From contig CM045997.1 of NCBI GenBank assembly GCA_025175895.1, positions 106,130,479-106,194,478 on the forward strand: 64,000 nt of DNA, read 5' to 3'. Positions within the stretch are counted from its first letter, which is position 1, and every line of letters begins with the position of its first letter. The position numbers and the translations under genes are program-made. This DNA comes from Wurfbainia villosa (Eukaryota; Streptophyta; Magnoliopsida; Zingiberales; Zingiberaceae). Positions 34,214-46,230 of the stretch are shown in pieces. Below the pieces are notes generated by a model. The model ran no database searches and had not been told where the DNA came from. It saw only the letters and a list, made by a program, of their open reading frames with translations.

Positions 34214-35962
34214 TTGCTGCCGACCAACACTGACTCTGCCATGGAATCATCTCTGGAGCCAGGTCCTCCGCTCCCTCCTCCGGTCCAGTCTTCTGAATCT
34301 GATATTCCCATTGCCCTTCGAAAAGGTATACGTTCCACTCGTAATCCTTCTCCACATTATGTTTCTTTGAGTTACCATCGTCTTTCTCCTTCATATTATT
34401 CTTGTCTTTCCTCCTTGTCGTCTGTTTCTCTTCCAAAGACTGCAGGAGATGCATTTGCCCATCCAGGATGGAAACAGGCTATGCTAGACGAAATGAGTGC
34501 CTTACAGAGTTGCGGGACTTGGGATCTCGTTCCTCTACCACCAGGAAAGTCAGTTGTTGGTTGTCGATGGGTATATACAGTGAAGGTTGGTCCAGACGGA
34601 ACGGTTGATCGGCTTAAGGCTCGTCTCGTTGCTAAAGGTTATACTCAGATCTTCGGATTGGATTATGGGGACACATTTTCTCCTGTTGCCAAGATGTCCT
34701 CTATACGTTTATTCATGTCCATTGCTGCGATTCAACACTGGTCTCTTTATCAGTTGGACATCAAGAATGCGTTCTTACATGGTGACCTGCTCGAAGAAGT
34801 CTACATACCTCCGTGTTTTGTTGCTCAGGGGGAGTCTTCTGGTCTTGTGTGTCGTTTACGAAAATCTTTATATGGTCTCAAGCAGTCACCCAGAGCATAG
34901 TTCGGTAGATTTAGTATTGTAATTCAACAGTTCGGCATAACTCGGAGCGAGGCCGACCATTCTGTCTTTTATCGCCACTTATCGACTGGTTGCATCTACC
35001 TAGTGGTTTATGTTGATGATATTGTCATCACAGGTAGTGATCATCTCGGAATCTCACAGGTGAAACATCTTTTCAAACATTTCCAGACAAAGGATCTCGG
35101 CAGACTTAAATACTTCTTGGGAATAGAAGTAGCACAGTCCAGAAATGGGATCATTATATCTCAAAGGAAGTATGCAATGGATATTCTAGAAGAAACGGGA
35201 ATGTTAAACTCAAAGACAGTTGACAACCCTATAGATCCTAATGTCAATCTCCTACCAAATCAGGGGGAGACTCTACTAGATCCTGAACGATACAGGCGAT
35301 TAGTAGGAAGACTAAGTTACCTTACTGTTACTCGTCTAGATATCTCATTTGCAGTAAGTGTAGTAAGTCAGTTTCTCAACTCTCCGTGTAAAGAACATTG
35401 GGATGCTGTGATTCGCATTGTTCGATATATCAGAGGCGCTCCAGGAAAGGGTCTTTTGTATAAAGACAAAGGATATACTCGAGTCATAGGATATTCTGAT
35501 GCAAACTGGGCAGGATCTCCCATTGATAGGAGATCTACTTCTGGTTTTTGTATATTTGTCGGAGATAATCTTGTTTCTTGGAAAAGCAAAAAGCAGAATG
35601 TTGTGGCAAGATCCAGTGCAGAGGCAGAGTATCGAGCTATGGCCATAGCTAGTCAAGAACTTATATAACTCAAACAGTTGCTTCAGGAGCTAAAGTTTGG
35701 AAACGTTACACAAATATCACTTATATGTGATAACCAGGTCACAATGCATATCGTCTCAAATCCAGTTTTTCATGAGAGGACAAAGCATATTGAAGTCGAT
35801 TGTTACTTTGTCAGAGAGAAAGTCATATCTGGAGAAATATCTACTAGTTTTGTTAACTCACATGATCAGCTAGCAGATATATTTACTAAGTCACTGATAG
35901 GTCCCCGAATTGACTACGTATGTAACAAGCTGGGTGCATATAATTTATATTCTTCAGCTTGA
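34214..35962 (+). pseudogene. Copia reverse transcriptase and RNase H
   Basis: One frame runs to the stop at 35960-35962, interrupted at 34898-34900 (fits TGG to TAG) and 35666-35668 (fits Trp to TAA). RT begins at HPGWKQAMLDEMSALQ and goes through LVAKGYTQIFGLDYGDTFSP and LDIKNAFLHGDL to the catalytic VYVDDIVITG near 35003. RNase H gives GYSDANWAGSPIDRRSTSG and RSSAEAEYRAMA. The end (HIEVDCYFVREKV, QLADIFTK) is standard for copia. It copies element RNA into DNA; this copy cannot do so without supply from elsewhere. Confidence 0.93.
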
Positions 35963-35969
35963 GGGAGAG

Positions 35970-36160
35970 TGTTAGAATATTGTAGATATGACTAGGGATA
36001 ATTGTTATCCCTAAATATCATTAGGAATAATTATTTCTTAGGATAGAATTTTGATTTATTCCTAGGATAGGGTTTGATTTATTCTTTTGAATAAGCCCTA
36101 ATCTTGTATATAAATAGGGTCTCTTTCATGTAATAATCTATCTTGAGTTACGAAATAACA
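35970..36160 (+). repeat. Copia 3' LTR
   Basis: 191 bp, preceded by the purine tract GAGGGAGAG. TATA box at 36107-36117. Confidence 0.96.
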
Positions 36161-36165
36161 ATAAC

Positions 36166-36344
36166 AAAAGAACATAGTGATAACTTCCTATTACTCGAGG
36201 AAAGTACAGTGACCATTAAAGATAACAATTTTTTGCTATAGCTTAGAGATGTCCTTCAGCTTATTTGGTCCCAAAACACAAAATTCTAAAACAAGGTAAA
36301 GAAAAACTCAAAACACAAAACCCACAAAATGAAATTGCAAACCT
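36166..36344 (-). other. Leader of the minus-strand gypsy relic, left of its primer site
   Basis: This non-coding segment joins, once the copia insertion is removed, to 30903-30930 and then to the gag start. Confidence 0.6.
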
Positions 36345-36358
36345 AAGCTCTGATACCA
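36345..36358 (-). other. Primer-binding site of the gypsy relic (minus strand)
   Basis: AAGCTCTGATACCA on the plus strand is the reverse complement of TGGTATCAGAGCTT, the initiator-Met primer site. It is 8 bp from the LTR edge at 36367. Confidence 0.88.
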
Positions 36359-36366
36359 ATAAAATT

Positions 36367-38078
36367 TTCACGCTCCGGGGCATATTCGTCATCCAAATGA
36401 CGGAGGAGCCCCTTAGTGACAATATTTCAAAAATACATTACTGAACCAGATATGGAATTTTTTTTTGAAATAATAAAAATATAAAATATAATTATTTTAT
36501 TAATTGCATGCATGACTAAAATATAAGTCAATAAAAGTAAAATAGGTTTATGACACCAAATCAAATCGTGACAAAATCCAAAGTGTGCAAATAAAATACG
36601 AAAATTATAAGAGAAACAAATCAGCATCTCGACAATACAGTGGGACCAGCACGACAAGGGACTATCTGAGCGACGTGAAGTTAGGTCAACAGGACACGTC
36701 CTATATCAACCAACCTGGAGGCCAAAGAAGAGAGGGAGTGAGTACAAATCACTCAGTGGGTATATAGAACATAGTGCATGATAGTAAAAATAAAATGGAG
36801 GTCAAAAGAAAGTAAACCCATGTAACCCAAACCTCAGAGTATCAATATCAGTCCGCAACTAACCTGGTCAGCCATACAATAAATGCACCTGTGACATACA
36901 CAACCAACTGCAACCTGCAAGCAATACAAGTCAAAATATCATGACAAAGTCTCGTAGCTCTCAAGGTAATACAAAAGGGCACTATCTGAGGGCAACAACA
37001 TGCTACCACGAACGGGACTCGTGGGCAGATAGGCAATATACAGAGCACTGTCTACGCGCAACAACATGCTACCACGAACGAGACTCATGGGTAAACAGGC
37101 AATACAAAAACTCAATGTCTGCGGGCAATGACATGCTACCACGAATGGGTCTCATGGGAAGACAGAGTATATAACTATCTAGTTATGGATTGCACGCAGT
37201 AACATGCTACTGCGAACGGGTCTCGTGGGCAGTCAAGATGTAAGGTACCTATCCAGCTATAGACGACACGAATCCAACTATCACTAACTCCGAACGAGTA
37301 GTCCAAGAGTATAACTCCACGGTAGATTCTCTCAACCACAAATGACCAAGCAGTGGCCTTGGCCACTGGCAGCGTTGACAACTGAAAGTTGGCCGGGTTG
37401 GTAGTTGGTGTGATGCTTGTTCGTTGTCGCTAAAACGAGAGCAGCGGTGCGGCGAAGGGCGATGCAGGCATAGAGACCACGGGCGTCGAGCTGGTCGCGG
37501 AGAGGAGTGGATCGCGGTGGCGAAGGCTAGCCGGCTGAGCTAGGCATCGGAAGCGGTCGATGGAAATGGCGGTGTAGCCAGCGCCGATCGGTGGCTATGA
37601 TAGCGTCGTTAATTTGGATCGCTTGAAGGGTGACGAAACTTCGGTCGCGTCGAGGCCCGTAGCGGCGCCAGCGTTGTGAAATCTTGCGGCCGGTGGCGAA
37701 AGCAGGGCGCGGTGGCTTTGGCCGAGTCGTCGACTCGAGCGGCGGCGACGAGGCGACGCTGCAGTGGGTGACCGGCGAGAGTAGGGAAAAAGGGAATTAA
37801 ATCCCTAAACTTATGCCTATATATATATAACTTAGGGTTAATTGAATTAGTAAATCCCTAGATTAGGTAAAGATAATTATGCCTACTTGAATTAATCAAC
37901 CCTATGATTAATAATAGTTAGACTTACTCCAATTTAATAAAATCTTATCCCGAAATTATCACTTAAAATACTAATAAATAACTAATTTCTTTTTAATAAA
38001 TAAATAAATTTATTTTTTTTATCTCGTTTTAAATTATATTATTTTTATTTTTTTTTAATTTTTTTTCGATGTATTACA
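36367..38078 (-). mobile_element. Right (5') LTR of the minus-strand gypsy relic, about 1.7 kb
   Basis: The part up to 37345 matches the left LTR from 25439. Beyond it lie a GC-rich leader-like block (about 37350-37780), a TATA-like (TA)n at about 37822-37830 and an AT-rich U3 ending CGATGTATTACA, i.e. TGTAATACATCG at the LTR start. CCAGG follows. The outermost base at the inner end is TT rather than TG. Confidence 0.75.
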
Positions 38079-38083
38079 CCAGG

Positions 38084-40030
38084 AATACTTGCTTTGACAT
38101 AATCACATGTAAAACCGAGAAGGAGAAAGGCTATACCTTCGAGGTTCTTATCGAATTAGTCGAAACCGTGAGCAAAACCAACGAGCCTTGCCTCTATCAG
38201 TATCCACGTCGGGATCACCTGAGACAACTCCTCGAGCAACAAGTTTTGTCTCCGATTGGTACTAGCCAGCCAATCGACGGAAACAAGAGAGCGAAAGAGA
38301 GAGAGGAAAGACGACTACCAAGGAATAAAACCTAAGATTAGTATCACATTTCCAAAGATTATCAAGGGATCTATTTATAGATCTCTTGATTAAGGCATCT
38401 TAGGAGGCTTGAACGGAATATATCTTACCATAACTATCCCATAATTAAGGTAAGAACAACCGAGGAAATTTCCATAAGAGAAATCTCCAAAAAAGACGGA
38501 GTCGTGACACGACCGTGTATCTTACACACGGCCAGCTGTGCCAAAAGGCATGACCGTGCTAGGACACATGGCTAGCCCCGTGTGTCCTTATAAACCAACC
38601 AGATTTTGGCTATTTTAGGCGAACGAGCCGCGACCCGTGCACAGTTAAGCGTATGGTCTGAGGTTACATGCGGTCCGTTTAACTTCGTTTAGGTGCGTTA
38701 TGGTCATGCTAAATCCGATAAGGTCATAGGAGGTTCCATAACCTATGTTTTGCACCTTCTTGGCCTGGTCCAACTAGAAACATCTCTCTCACTGAGAATC
38801 TCATTCTCAGACTTTTTTCACGTCTCTAGATCACGCGTATTGCGTGTGACCCAATAGGTTTTCGGCTATGTTGGTCATTCATAATTAACCCCTTAATTAT
38901 GAATAGATCATGAGTGGTAGCTAGTTGTGCATCATGACCCCCAATTGACCGGAAAGTCTTAATCGACTCCAGAACGTTTCTGAACCCTTTAACAACTTCA
39001 ATTGTTCGTGCCTTGTTCTTTTCACTCATCCTATACTCACTTGGTTCAGGATATAGTCTGTGTTCGTCCCCACTAGGCTGACTACGTCACACCTAGTCTA
39101 AGTTAGTTTCCTTGTTCTGTGGATTCAAGTTACTCTTACATGTTCCCAAGAATACCATCTTCTTAACATGTTTGCTTTGGCTAGAGACTTCTGAGTAACA
39201 ATTCTGACAAGAGGCCTAGGGTATACATCTCCTTTATCAGGAGTGGTGAATCCTCTATGGGCTATTCAAACACCTTCAATCACTTTGACTTATACTCAAT
39301 CATCCCGGAGTTACACCTCATATAGAGATGGCTGCGAAGAAGTCAAAGTATAAGGCGTCATGACCAAGATGACTTGAATACCTCAAGTCTAAGGAAGTTC
39401 GCACTCGAGCTGCAATTAGATCTTCAACGACATATAAAACCATATGAAGTCTCATAGTAGGTCATTCCAATGAACTAGTTACCATAACTAGCATCCATAT
39501 GTTCACTGTCAGCATCCCTATGCTTCCATTCAGTGAGTACCGAATGCTTGGATAAATCAAGGAGCATAACATGTGCTAGTCTCACAGAATCGATGACGTC
39601 CAATCTCATCAATTCATCGACTAGGGATTGTTTTAATACTTACATGATTACACATGATAAGATACCTATTAATTGTGATCCAATCACAATTTCTTTCATG
39701 CTATGCATCGTATTGTGGACTTCAGTATCTGAGTTTAAGATCCAATCAAATACATAGATAATGTATACTTAAATAGTGAATTTTATTAATAACTTCTAAG
39801 GCAATTGTCTTAGGACACCTCTCAATTACATCATTTATCTCCTAAAGTATTAAGGCAAGCTGTAGTGTAACAAACTACGAAGATCACTGTTCATGTAGAA
39901 AGCCATGTGAGTTCAGGTGATGATATTGTTATGTTATTAGAGAATTACTACGTAGTGAATCTTTTGTGAAACCTATAAGGCGTCTTCAATCCGTTATTAA
40001 AGATGGTGATGTGTACACAGGAATTCTAAC
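38084..40030. other. LTR-like non-coding DNA, family not identified
   Basis: No genes. The text reads like a retrotransposon LTR/leader on the minus strand; the right part ends GTCTTAGGACACCTCTCAAT at about 39830. GACCGTG...CACGG phrases occur near 38510-38590. A gag- or pol-type frame was not found, and I could not find a partner LTR within the window. Confidence 0.35.
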
Positions 40031-40142
40031 AAACTGTCCAGGGAATATTTGTAAGGTCCCCCTTAGGTTGTCTTATTATTCCTCTCTCTAGCTTGATTTT
40101 TTGTTAATTTCCCGAGCCATCTTTTCCCACTTCATACTTGAT

Positions 40143-40490
40143 CTACTTCCCGAGCTTCTTCCTTCCAGCTCAACATTCAACTTACGCCCGGAGGTACTTC
40201 CTTCCGACTCACTATTCGACTTACGCCCCAAGCTACTTCCTTCCGACTCAACATTCGACGTACGCCCCGAGCTGCTTATGCCTTGCCTACCTCCCGAGTC
40301 GCCTACCTCCCAACTCAGCTTTGCTTTCCGAGTTGCTGCCCTCTTGGCTCGGCTTTACTTTCCGAGTTGTTGTCCTACTTGGCTTTACTTTCCGAGTTGC
40401 TGCCCTCCTGATTCGGCTTTACTTTCCGAGTTGCTATTCTTCTGACTCGGCTTTACCTTCCGAGCTGCTACCCTCTTAACTCAACTTCAC
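40143..40490. repeat. Two adjacent minisatellites, about 39 bp and about 34 bp units
   Basis: From about 40143 to 40275, three to four units of a ~39-bp repeat built on CTTCCTTCCGACTCAACATT with ACGCCCC. From about 40305 to 40480, five units of a ~34-bp repeat built on TTTCCGAGTTGCTGCCCTC with GGCTTTAC. The two reading frames across this region simply translate the repeats. They lie about 470 bp upstream of the gene relic at 40964, where a promoter would be. Confidence 0.85.
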
Positions 40491-40963
40491 ATTTTTTCCT
40501 CCCCTAGTCATATTATATCAGTATCATTAGCCACCCCCTCACGATAGTTAGACTAATAATTTTGTCTGATGTTAGTAACGTGAATACCTCCCTATGATGC
40601 TTGTTCTTCTAGTTTGATGATAACTTAGACGATGTGACGCCCATTTATTATTGGGCCATGAGTACCGCCTTTTCTATTTACTTAAACGGAATGACATATT
40701 CAAATGTCTTACTAATGGGCCCAACCCCTTTATCTTCTTAGGTAGAGTATTTTAACGCCCAAACTCCCGATGCTTTATACTTTTGTTGCAGCTTCCATCG
40801 TCTTCCCTGATTTTAAATTCCTTACCCTACTCGGTAACCTCGGCTAGAGGACTCTTCATCCCCAGGTCTTTTCTTCAGCATCAAGAAGTTCCTTCCCCTC
40901 TTTTAGTCGTCATTTCTTAGTCCCGAGTAAGTGGTATCTCCGTTTCCTTATCATCCTCTACGT

Positions 40964-42960
40964 ATGGCTCCTCCTTCTCAAAACCCTAGCAAGGTTCCTT
41001 GGTTCGAAACCACCCCCACCCAGATAGATGGTCTCTATTACTTTCGCGATGTTAGGAAGATGTATATGGATAACAATGTCAAATGCTTCTTCGCCTTACC
41101 TAACCATCGACCTCACCGTCCTCCCCCTCAACACCACTTCTTTTTCCTAGGTCAACTGGAAAATGACCTCCGTCTTCCTGTACTACCTATTAATTTTGAA
41201 CTCTTAGACTTTTACAAAATAGTTATAAATCAGTTAACTCCCAATGCATTCCTAATTCTGGCGGGGACAGTCATCGTTTTCAAGCATCTAGGGCTTCTCT
41301 TATCCCCATTATTATTCCACAGCTTATTTTAATTAAAGTCCTCTGATATTAGTGTATTTTACTTTGCTAGCCGCTTCGACTGTCAATTTCTCACAAATAA
41401 ACCCTCATCGCACAAGGGCTAGAAAGAACTATACTTGTCTGGCTTCCTACCTCTCTACCTCACGTGGAAACTTGGAGAACATACCTCCCAGACCTACCCC
41501 CGTTTCCACGAATGACAGCTAAAATGCCCTTTTGCCGAGGTCCATTGGGTTCTTTGAGATCATCAATATAACTCTACCTCTTTTTGGATGCTTATCTTCT
41601 AAGTTATTATGGATTATCCTCCTTCATTCTAGATGCCTCCATTGTAATGGGTGGTGTATCAACCTAAGTACTTTTGTGACATAAGGTTCTTTTAACGCTT
41701 AATGGCTAATGATCCCTTTTGCTTTTGTTTGTTGTGTTTGTTTTGTTTTTTTCATTATGTTGCAGACGATCTCATGCAGAGAGCAATGATAAATTCCTTG
41801 AAGGCTAGAGCAAAAAAAGAAAAAGGAAAACAAGTGAAGTCTCCCGTAATCCCATCTTCCTCTCCTCCTGACTCAGCCATTGAAGCAACCCCCCTTTCTT
41901 CCGAATAGCATCCCACTCTTTTGCCACCTCCACAGAACCTTCCTTCTCTCCGTCCGAGAAAACTCCTCCGACTAAGTGGAGGCCCTTCCACACCTATTAC
42001 TCTCACAATCTCTTAGCCCTCCTACTCGTTGCCGCCTCTGCCAATACAATCCTATTCTCGCCCTATCAGAAGAAGATCTTGTTGCCTCCGAAGACTCTTC
42101 CCCCAGGCATGAAGGAAACTCTCCTGTTTTATCTTCATCTCCAATTCCCTTTTCTTTGGGTTTGGAGATAGAACCTCCTTCATCCTCCCTACCCCCAACT
42201 TTGAGCCCGGAAGAACCTCTCACTACTTCCCCTCAACATGACTCCCCCCTTCCTGAACCCTCCTCCTCTCCAGCCGAGCCCAGTCCCCTTAGGAAGTGAA
42301 ACTCTTTAACCAATCAGAAGTGCAGGGTCTCTTTGAACGCCTACGGATAAACCTCACAGAGGTATTCCTTTTAACAAGACTCTCCCCAATCTGCTCTTGT
42401 TTCTACCATTGGAAATTTCTTTACTTGTCTTTTATCTTTTCCCTGTATAGGTAGCCATCAACTATGATGATGCAGCTCACCATTTAGCCGAGTATCAATC
42501 CACTATGGAAGATCGCCATGCGACTTCAGAGACCCGATTGAAACAAATGACTCACCATATAATCCAAGCTAAACAACGAGAAGCAACCTTAGTCATCTTA
42601 GAAGAACTTTTGAGAAAAACATGCGAAGACTTTAAGGCTGAATTGGCAGCATTAGGGCGCGCCCGAGAAGAGGCTCTCTGTGAGGCTGACATATTGCACG
42701 ACCAACTACTATGCTAGAGTGAGCGGATCCAACAAGCTAATACCTTGTCCCGGGAATTAGCAGAATGCCAGATTCAACTTAAAGAGACTCAAGCAAGACG
42801 AGCAGGGTCTCTTGCTGAACTAATGCAAACCCCATCCTTCATTAAAACTCTTGAGGCAACTTGTGATTCTTTGCGGACTCAATTGGATCACTTTTCTTCT
42901 GTCATGTTTGGAGTTCTTGGAGATCTTCTAGAAATAACTAATCGGTTCCGCTCACTATAG
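40964..42960 (+). pseudogene. Broken spliced gene: 'putative gypsy type transposon' domain plus coiled coil
   Basis: The start MAPPSQNPSKVPWFE begins a frame to 41332 with features of the plant Transposase_28 ('putative gypsy type transposon') family: NHRPHRPPPQHHFFFLGQLE, LRLPVLPINFELLDFYKI and QLTPNAFLIL. Frame-shifted sequence to about 41500 continues it (FDCQFLTNKPSSHKG). After an intron-like stretch ending TTATGTTGCAG at about 41766, a Ser/Pro-rich region follows (to 42299). After a second acceptor-like CCCTGTATAG at about 42450 comes a Glu/Lys/Gln-rich stretch that reads as a coiled coil (LAEYQSTMEDRHATSE, LKETQARRAGSLAELMQ) with a stop at 42715. The function of the family is not known; its members are repeated in many plant genomes. 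Exon limits are my reading. Confidence 0.6.
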
Positions 42961-43867
42961 TTGGAACACACCCAAACTATAAATTCTCTCGGTTAATAGG
43001 TGTTAGCTATCGCTATGGAAAGGGACGAGCTTAAAGCCACATTTGCTATCCAAATATCTACTGAATAAGCTCGCTAGAAAGTGCGAGAGCAAGATGATAA
43101 TAAAATTTGGTAAAAAAGGACTCGCGAAGCATATAAAACTCTACTGAGGTGTCATCTCTCCCAAATTCCTCCTATAATCTCTCCATCCTCAGAGATCCCA
43201 TCAGAAGAAAAGATCATCCGCGAGACCCCTTAATTTTTCCTTATGATATTGTACTTTTCTCTTTCCATCATGGGCTACCTATGCTTGTTTTACCGACTTT
43301 AAATAAATGTGTCGCACAACTATCTCTATCACCATACCACAGTATTTCATAAAGATTTGAAATTTGATAATAGAATTCTTCTCTCTTCCTCCATGTACAA
43401 TGCGTACGCTGATACAACTACATCGCCAATGAGCTCAACAAATACGCGGGATATAATATAGATCGCCAAATTGCATAATAATGAAAACCACCTTGAGAGC
43501 TTATATATCACTTCAGCCGGTTGAGGTGCATGTTCCGATCTCTTCCAATACTCCACGTGACGAGGCCTGATGACATACAACTCATGCCGAATTGACCAAA
43601 AATATGGACCAGCTTGAGGACTTATGAACTGCCTCGGTTGATTGTGATAATATACTCCGTCGTTCTCCGTTCCACCACCGCACGGGGACAATAGTTTCGG
43701 TTAATGCCAAGCTATAAAAAGAGTGAAGAAATATACTCCGTCATTCTTTTAGAGTGAATCCTAGTTTAAACTCAACTCCTCTGTTCCACCACCGCAACTA
43801 CTATCCCCGTTGGGTTTAAGATAATCTTTTCTTCACTTTTCCTTATGGTAATTTACTAAAACCATGG
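42961..43867. other. Continuation of the decayed transposon gene and unassigned DNA
   Basis: Up to about 43150 the coiled-coil frame continues with stops. A short repeated phrase, ATATACTCCGTC with TTCCACCACCGCA, occurs at about 43650-43680 and again at 43730-43795. A TATA-like CTATAAAAAGAG lies at about 43711. No other gene. Confidence 0.4.
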
Positions 43868-44370
43868 TGGCCGCTTGCAGCCTTGTGTGCGGCCATGAAC
43901 GACCTTGCGTGAGCCCACGGTGGCCGCCAGACCTTACGCGCTGGCCATGCGGCGCCTCACACTGAGTCGGCATGCACAGCTTCTGCTGGGCGAACGATCG
44001 CGGCGACCGCGACGGGTCGTGATCTAACTATAGTTAGATAAAATCATTTAAAATTTAATAAAATTATTTAAAATTTATTTTATTAATTCATATATTATAA
44101 ATAATAATTTTATTATTATTAAAATTTATTTTTTAAAAATCCTATTTAATCGAAATTAATTAAATTAATTTTATTATTATTATTAATTTTTGGGTATTTT
44201 TTGTAATCATTTTTTTATTTTTAATATTTATGTTAAAAATTTCATTTTTAATTTATGTATTTTATATTTAAAAATTGCTAAAATTTATCGGTATGATACG
44301 ATACGATATCGAAACCGTATCGTTCTGATTGCGAACTAAAATCTCGATACGGGACGAGATTTTAAATTTT
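43868..44370 (-). mobile_element. Truncated copy of the TIR element found at 50272-50846
   Basis: The right two thirds follow the element at 50272: an AT-rich core, and the terminal region with ACGATACGATATCGAAACCG and TCTCGATACGGG. The left, GC-rich third (CGGTGGCCGCC, CATGCGGCGCC) is similar in kind but lacks the outer inverted repeat. Confidence 0.7.
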
Positions 44371-44538
44371 GATATGAATCTTAGTTTACCGCAAGAAGTG
44401 GAATTTAAGATTGAGCTTGCATATTTTTTGAGTTATGCCCTCGTCCCCATGGGTATGGGTATAGGTACCAGCGCAGCTTGACTTCGCTCCTTGGCATTTT
44501 CTCATTATTCGGTCCCTTGGATGTGCATGAGGCCTCAA

Positions 44539-45085
44539 TGTTAGGATCGATGGGGTGAATAACCCTTTTCATTTTAGTTGATTTAGTTTTTGTCTACAAG
44601 TGCTAGTAGGTAGTGGAAAATATAAAACTAAACTTAAATAAAAGAACCTCTAGTTCTTATTCAACTGTGGATGATTCATAAGGTGGATTAATCTTTTCAA
44701 TCACCATTATCTTCCTTCTTGGATATCTTTCAAAGGTGGAAAAAACCTATTGCAATACTTGTTCTTATAAGTAATACAAAATGGGGGTTTTTAGCTCAAG
44801 GTTGGCTCTAGAACGCATTAACATTCTCGCTAGAACCGGCCAAGAATTTCTACTCAATGCATCCTTGGATTAAACTGCATGTTATAAGATGCTAGTTAGG
44901 ACACTTATAAATCCACTGTTGAAGCACCTTTAGTCAATTGCTGCACTTGGCCACTTCACGATTTGACAGTTTTCTTGTAGCTTTCCCCAATGCCTTGTTG
45001 TAGTTACGCATCAGTTGACTAGGCTAGTCTGCTTCACTTTACCACGCCAGATTTTGATGGTTTTCTTGTTGCTTTTTGTTAGAAT
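44539..45085 (-). mobile_element. SIRE-like LTR fragment, minus orientation
   Basis: It opens TGTTAGGATCGATGGGGTGAATAAC, the reverse of a SIRE-type LTR end, and then follows 51470-52060 (shared words TGTCTACAAG, AATATAAAACTAAACTT, AATCACCA-CAT-TTCCTC). The right end is not defined. It may be the 3' LTR of the minus-strand element whose gag lies at 49300-51465. Confidence 0.6.
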
Positions 45086-46230
45086 TCTCATCCCATTCTA
45101 CATTTAGGTAGCAAGGAGTCTTGATGTCTTTAATGAGATAGGCAAAGGGTTTAAATTAGATATGTGATCATCTGACTTGTGTGCTAACTTATGTGTTAAG
45201 TTGGGTAGGGTCTACCATGTATATAGGTTAACTTGGCGTGGCCAAGGGTTGTGATGGTTTGAGGTCCGTATGATGGAGAAAGATGGTGCATTCGAGGGAC
45301 CACGAGAGGAGCATCGGAGCATTACAAATCGAGGAGGTGAATTGCGTGAAGACTGTCATAGGAAGGAGTTGAGGGCTCATTGCATCTGAGAGACATGAGA
45401 AGTCCTTAACGTTTAGATGAACTTCTTGTGTGATGCGAGTGGAGTGAACTTAGGTGGACTCGAGATCGAAGTCAGGTGACTAGTCGGTTGGTCTAATTAC
45501 CCAACTTGTCTGTTTGGGGTATTCTTGCTGGATTAATTGACTAATGAATAAGGATCAATGCACTGATAGTTTAAATCTTATCAAATGAATAAAAGTTGTC
45601 CAGTTGACTAGCTGAGTTGAGTTGATTGAGGTTTGTTTGAAGCAAAAAGATTTCCAGTCGGTTGGCTAAACTGACTAGATTCTAAATGGTCTTGAGTCGA
45701 CTGGAGTAGTTGATTGAGCACCGGTAAGTTAACTGTTAGTAAGTTCAGTTGATTGATGCTACACGACTAAATTCAAATGGAGCTAAAGATGGAAGTCCCA
45801 ACGGCACACGATTCAGATAAGATCCAAGGATTGGGTGATGACTACAATTATCAAATTAACAAACGGGAGGATTCAATGGGAATACTATAAAATGGGCTGC
45901 AAAACTTAATAATCAAGAAGAGCAAAAGCACCCACATACTACTTCTGGTAAAGGCATTCATTGTTTTATTGTATTGCAATTATTCTTTTTAATTATTGTG
46001 AGAGGTTTCTATCCCTAGTGGTATACTTAATTGAAGCGGAGAAAGATAGTAAACTTCGTATGTAAGGCCATGGATGTAGTGATTATGGAGAATCATAAAA
46101 CACATATATAAATCTAGAGTCTACTTTGGTTTGCATTTGTTTTTTGTTTTTAGTTCCACTGCAACATATGTTGTAGAATAATAATCTCTCGGGAAAAAAG
46201 TAGCATTCATCCCCCTCGACTACATGACAC
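45086..46230 (+). mobile_element. SIRE-like LTR copy, plus orientation
   Basis: It shares structure with 20695-21900 and 59930-61115. It has GTCGACTGG and AGTTGATTG motifs at about 45600-45760, a TATA-like ACTATAAAATGGG at about 45887, and an end CATTCATCCCCCTCGACTAC. No coding sequence. Confidence 0.6.

Larger units (their letters stand above)
30936..36160 (+). mobile_element. Complete Ty1/copia element, 5225 bp, two 191-bp LTRs, target duplication ATAAC
   Basis: The two LTRs (30936-31126 and 35970-36160) begin TGTTAGAATATTG and end AATAACA. They are both 191 bp long and differ at three positions, all transitions. The primer-binding site TGGTATCAGAGCTT starts at 31127 and the purine tract GAGGGAGAG ends at 35969. 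ATAAC flanks both sides (30931-30935 and 36161-36165). Gag, protease, integrase, RT and RNase H are present in copia order but broken by stops and frameshifts. It lies inside the gypsy relic's leader, so it inserted later. Confidence 0.97.
25439..38078 (-). mobile_element. Nested block: minus-strand Ty3/gypsy relic bounded by CCAGG direct repeats
   Basis: The left edge reads CCAGG (25434-25438) then TGTCACGCCTCGG. The right edge reads ...GTATTACA then CCAGG (38079-38083). Left (from 25439) and right (from 36367) both carry the same LTR 3' part in minus orientation. A primer-binding site (36345-36358) lies just inside the right LTR, and gypsy gag remnants lie on the minus strand at about 30000-30902. 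This is the expected order for one minus-strand gypsy element. A complete copia element and a SIRE-like solo LTR are inserted inside. Most of pol is missing. The U3 halves of the two LTRs do not match (see findings), so the single-element reading is likely but not proven. Confidence 0.65.

Noticed and set aside
40101..40479. Two overlapping frames with Pro/Ser-rich repeats, possibly a cell-wall-type protein
   Set aside because: The repeats are at DNA level (39- and 34-bp units) and two frames are open at once.
42505..42960. Coiled-coil frame as an independent host gene
   Set aside because: It has an internal stop and follows the transposon-type domain in the order seen in that family.
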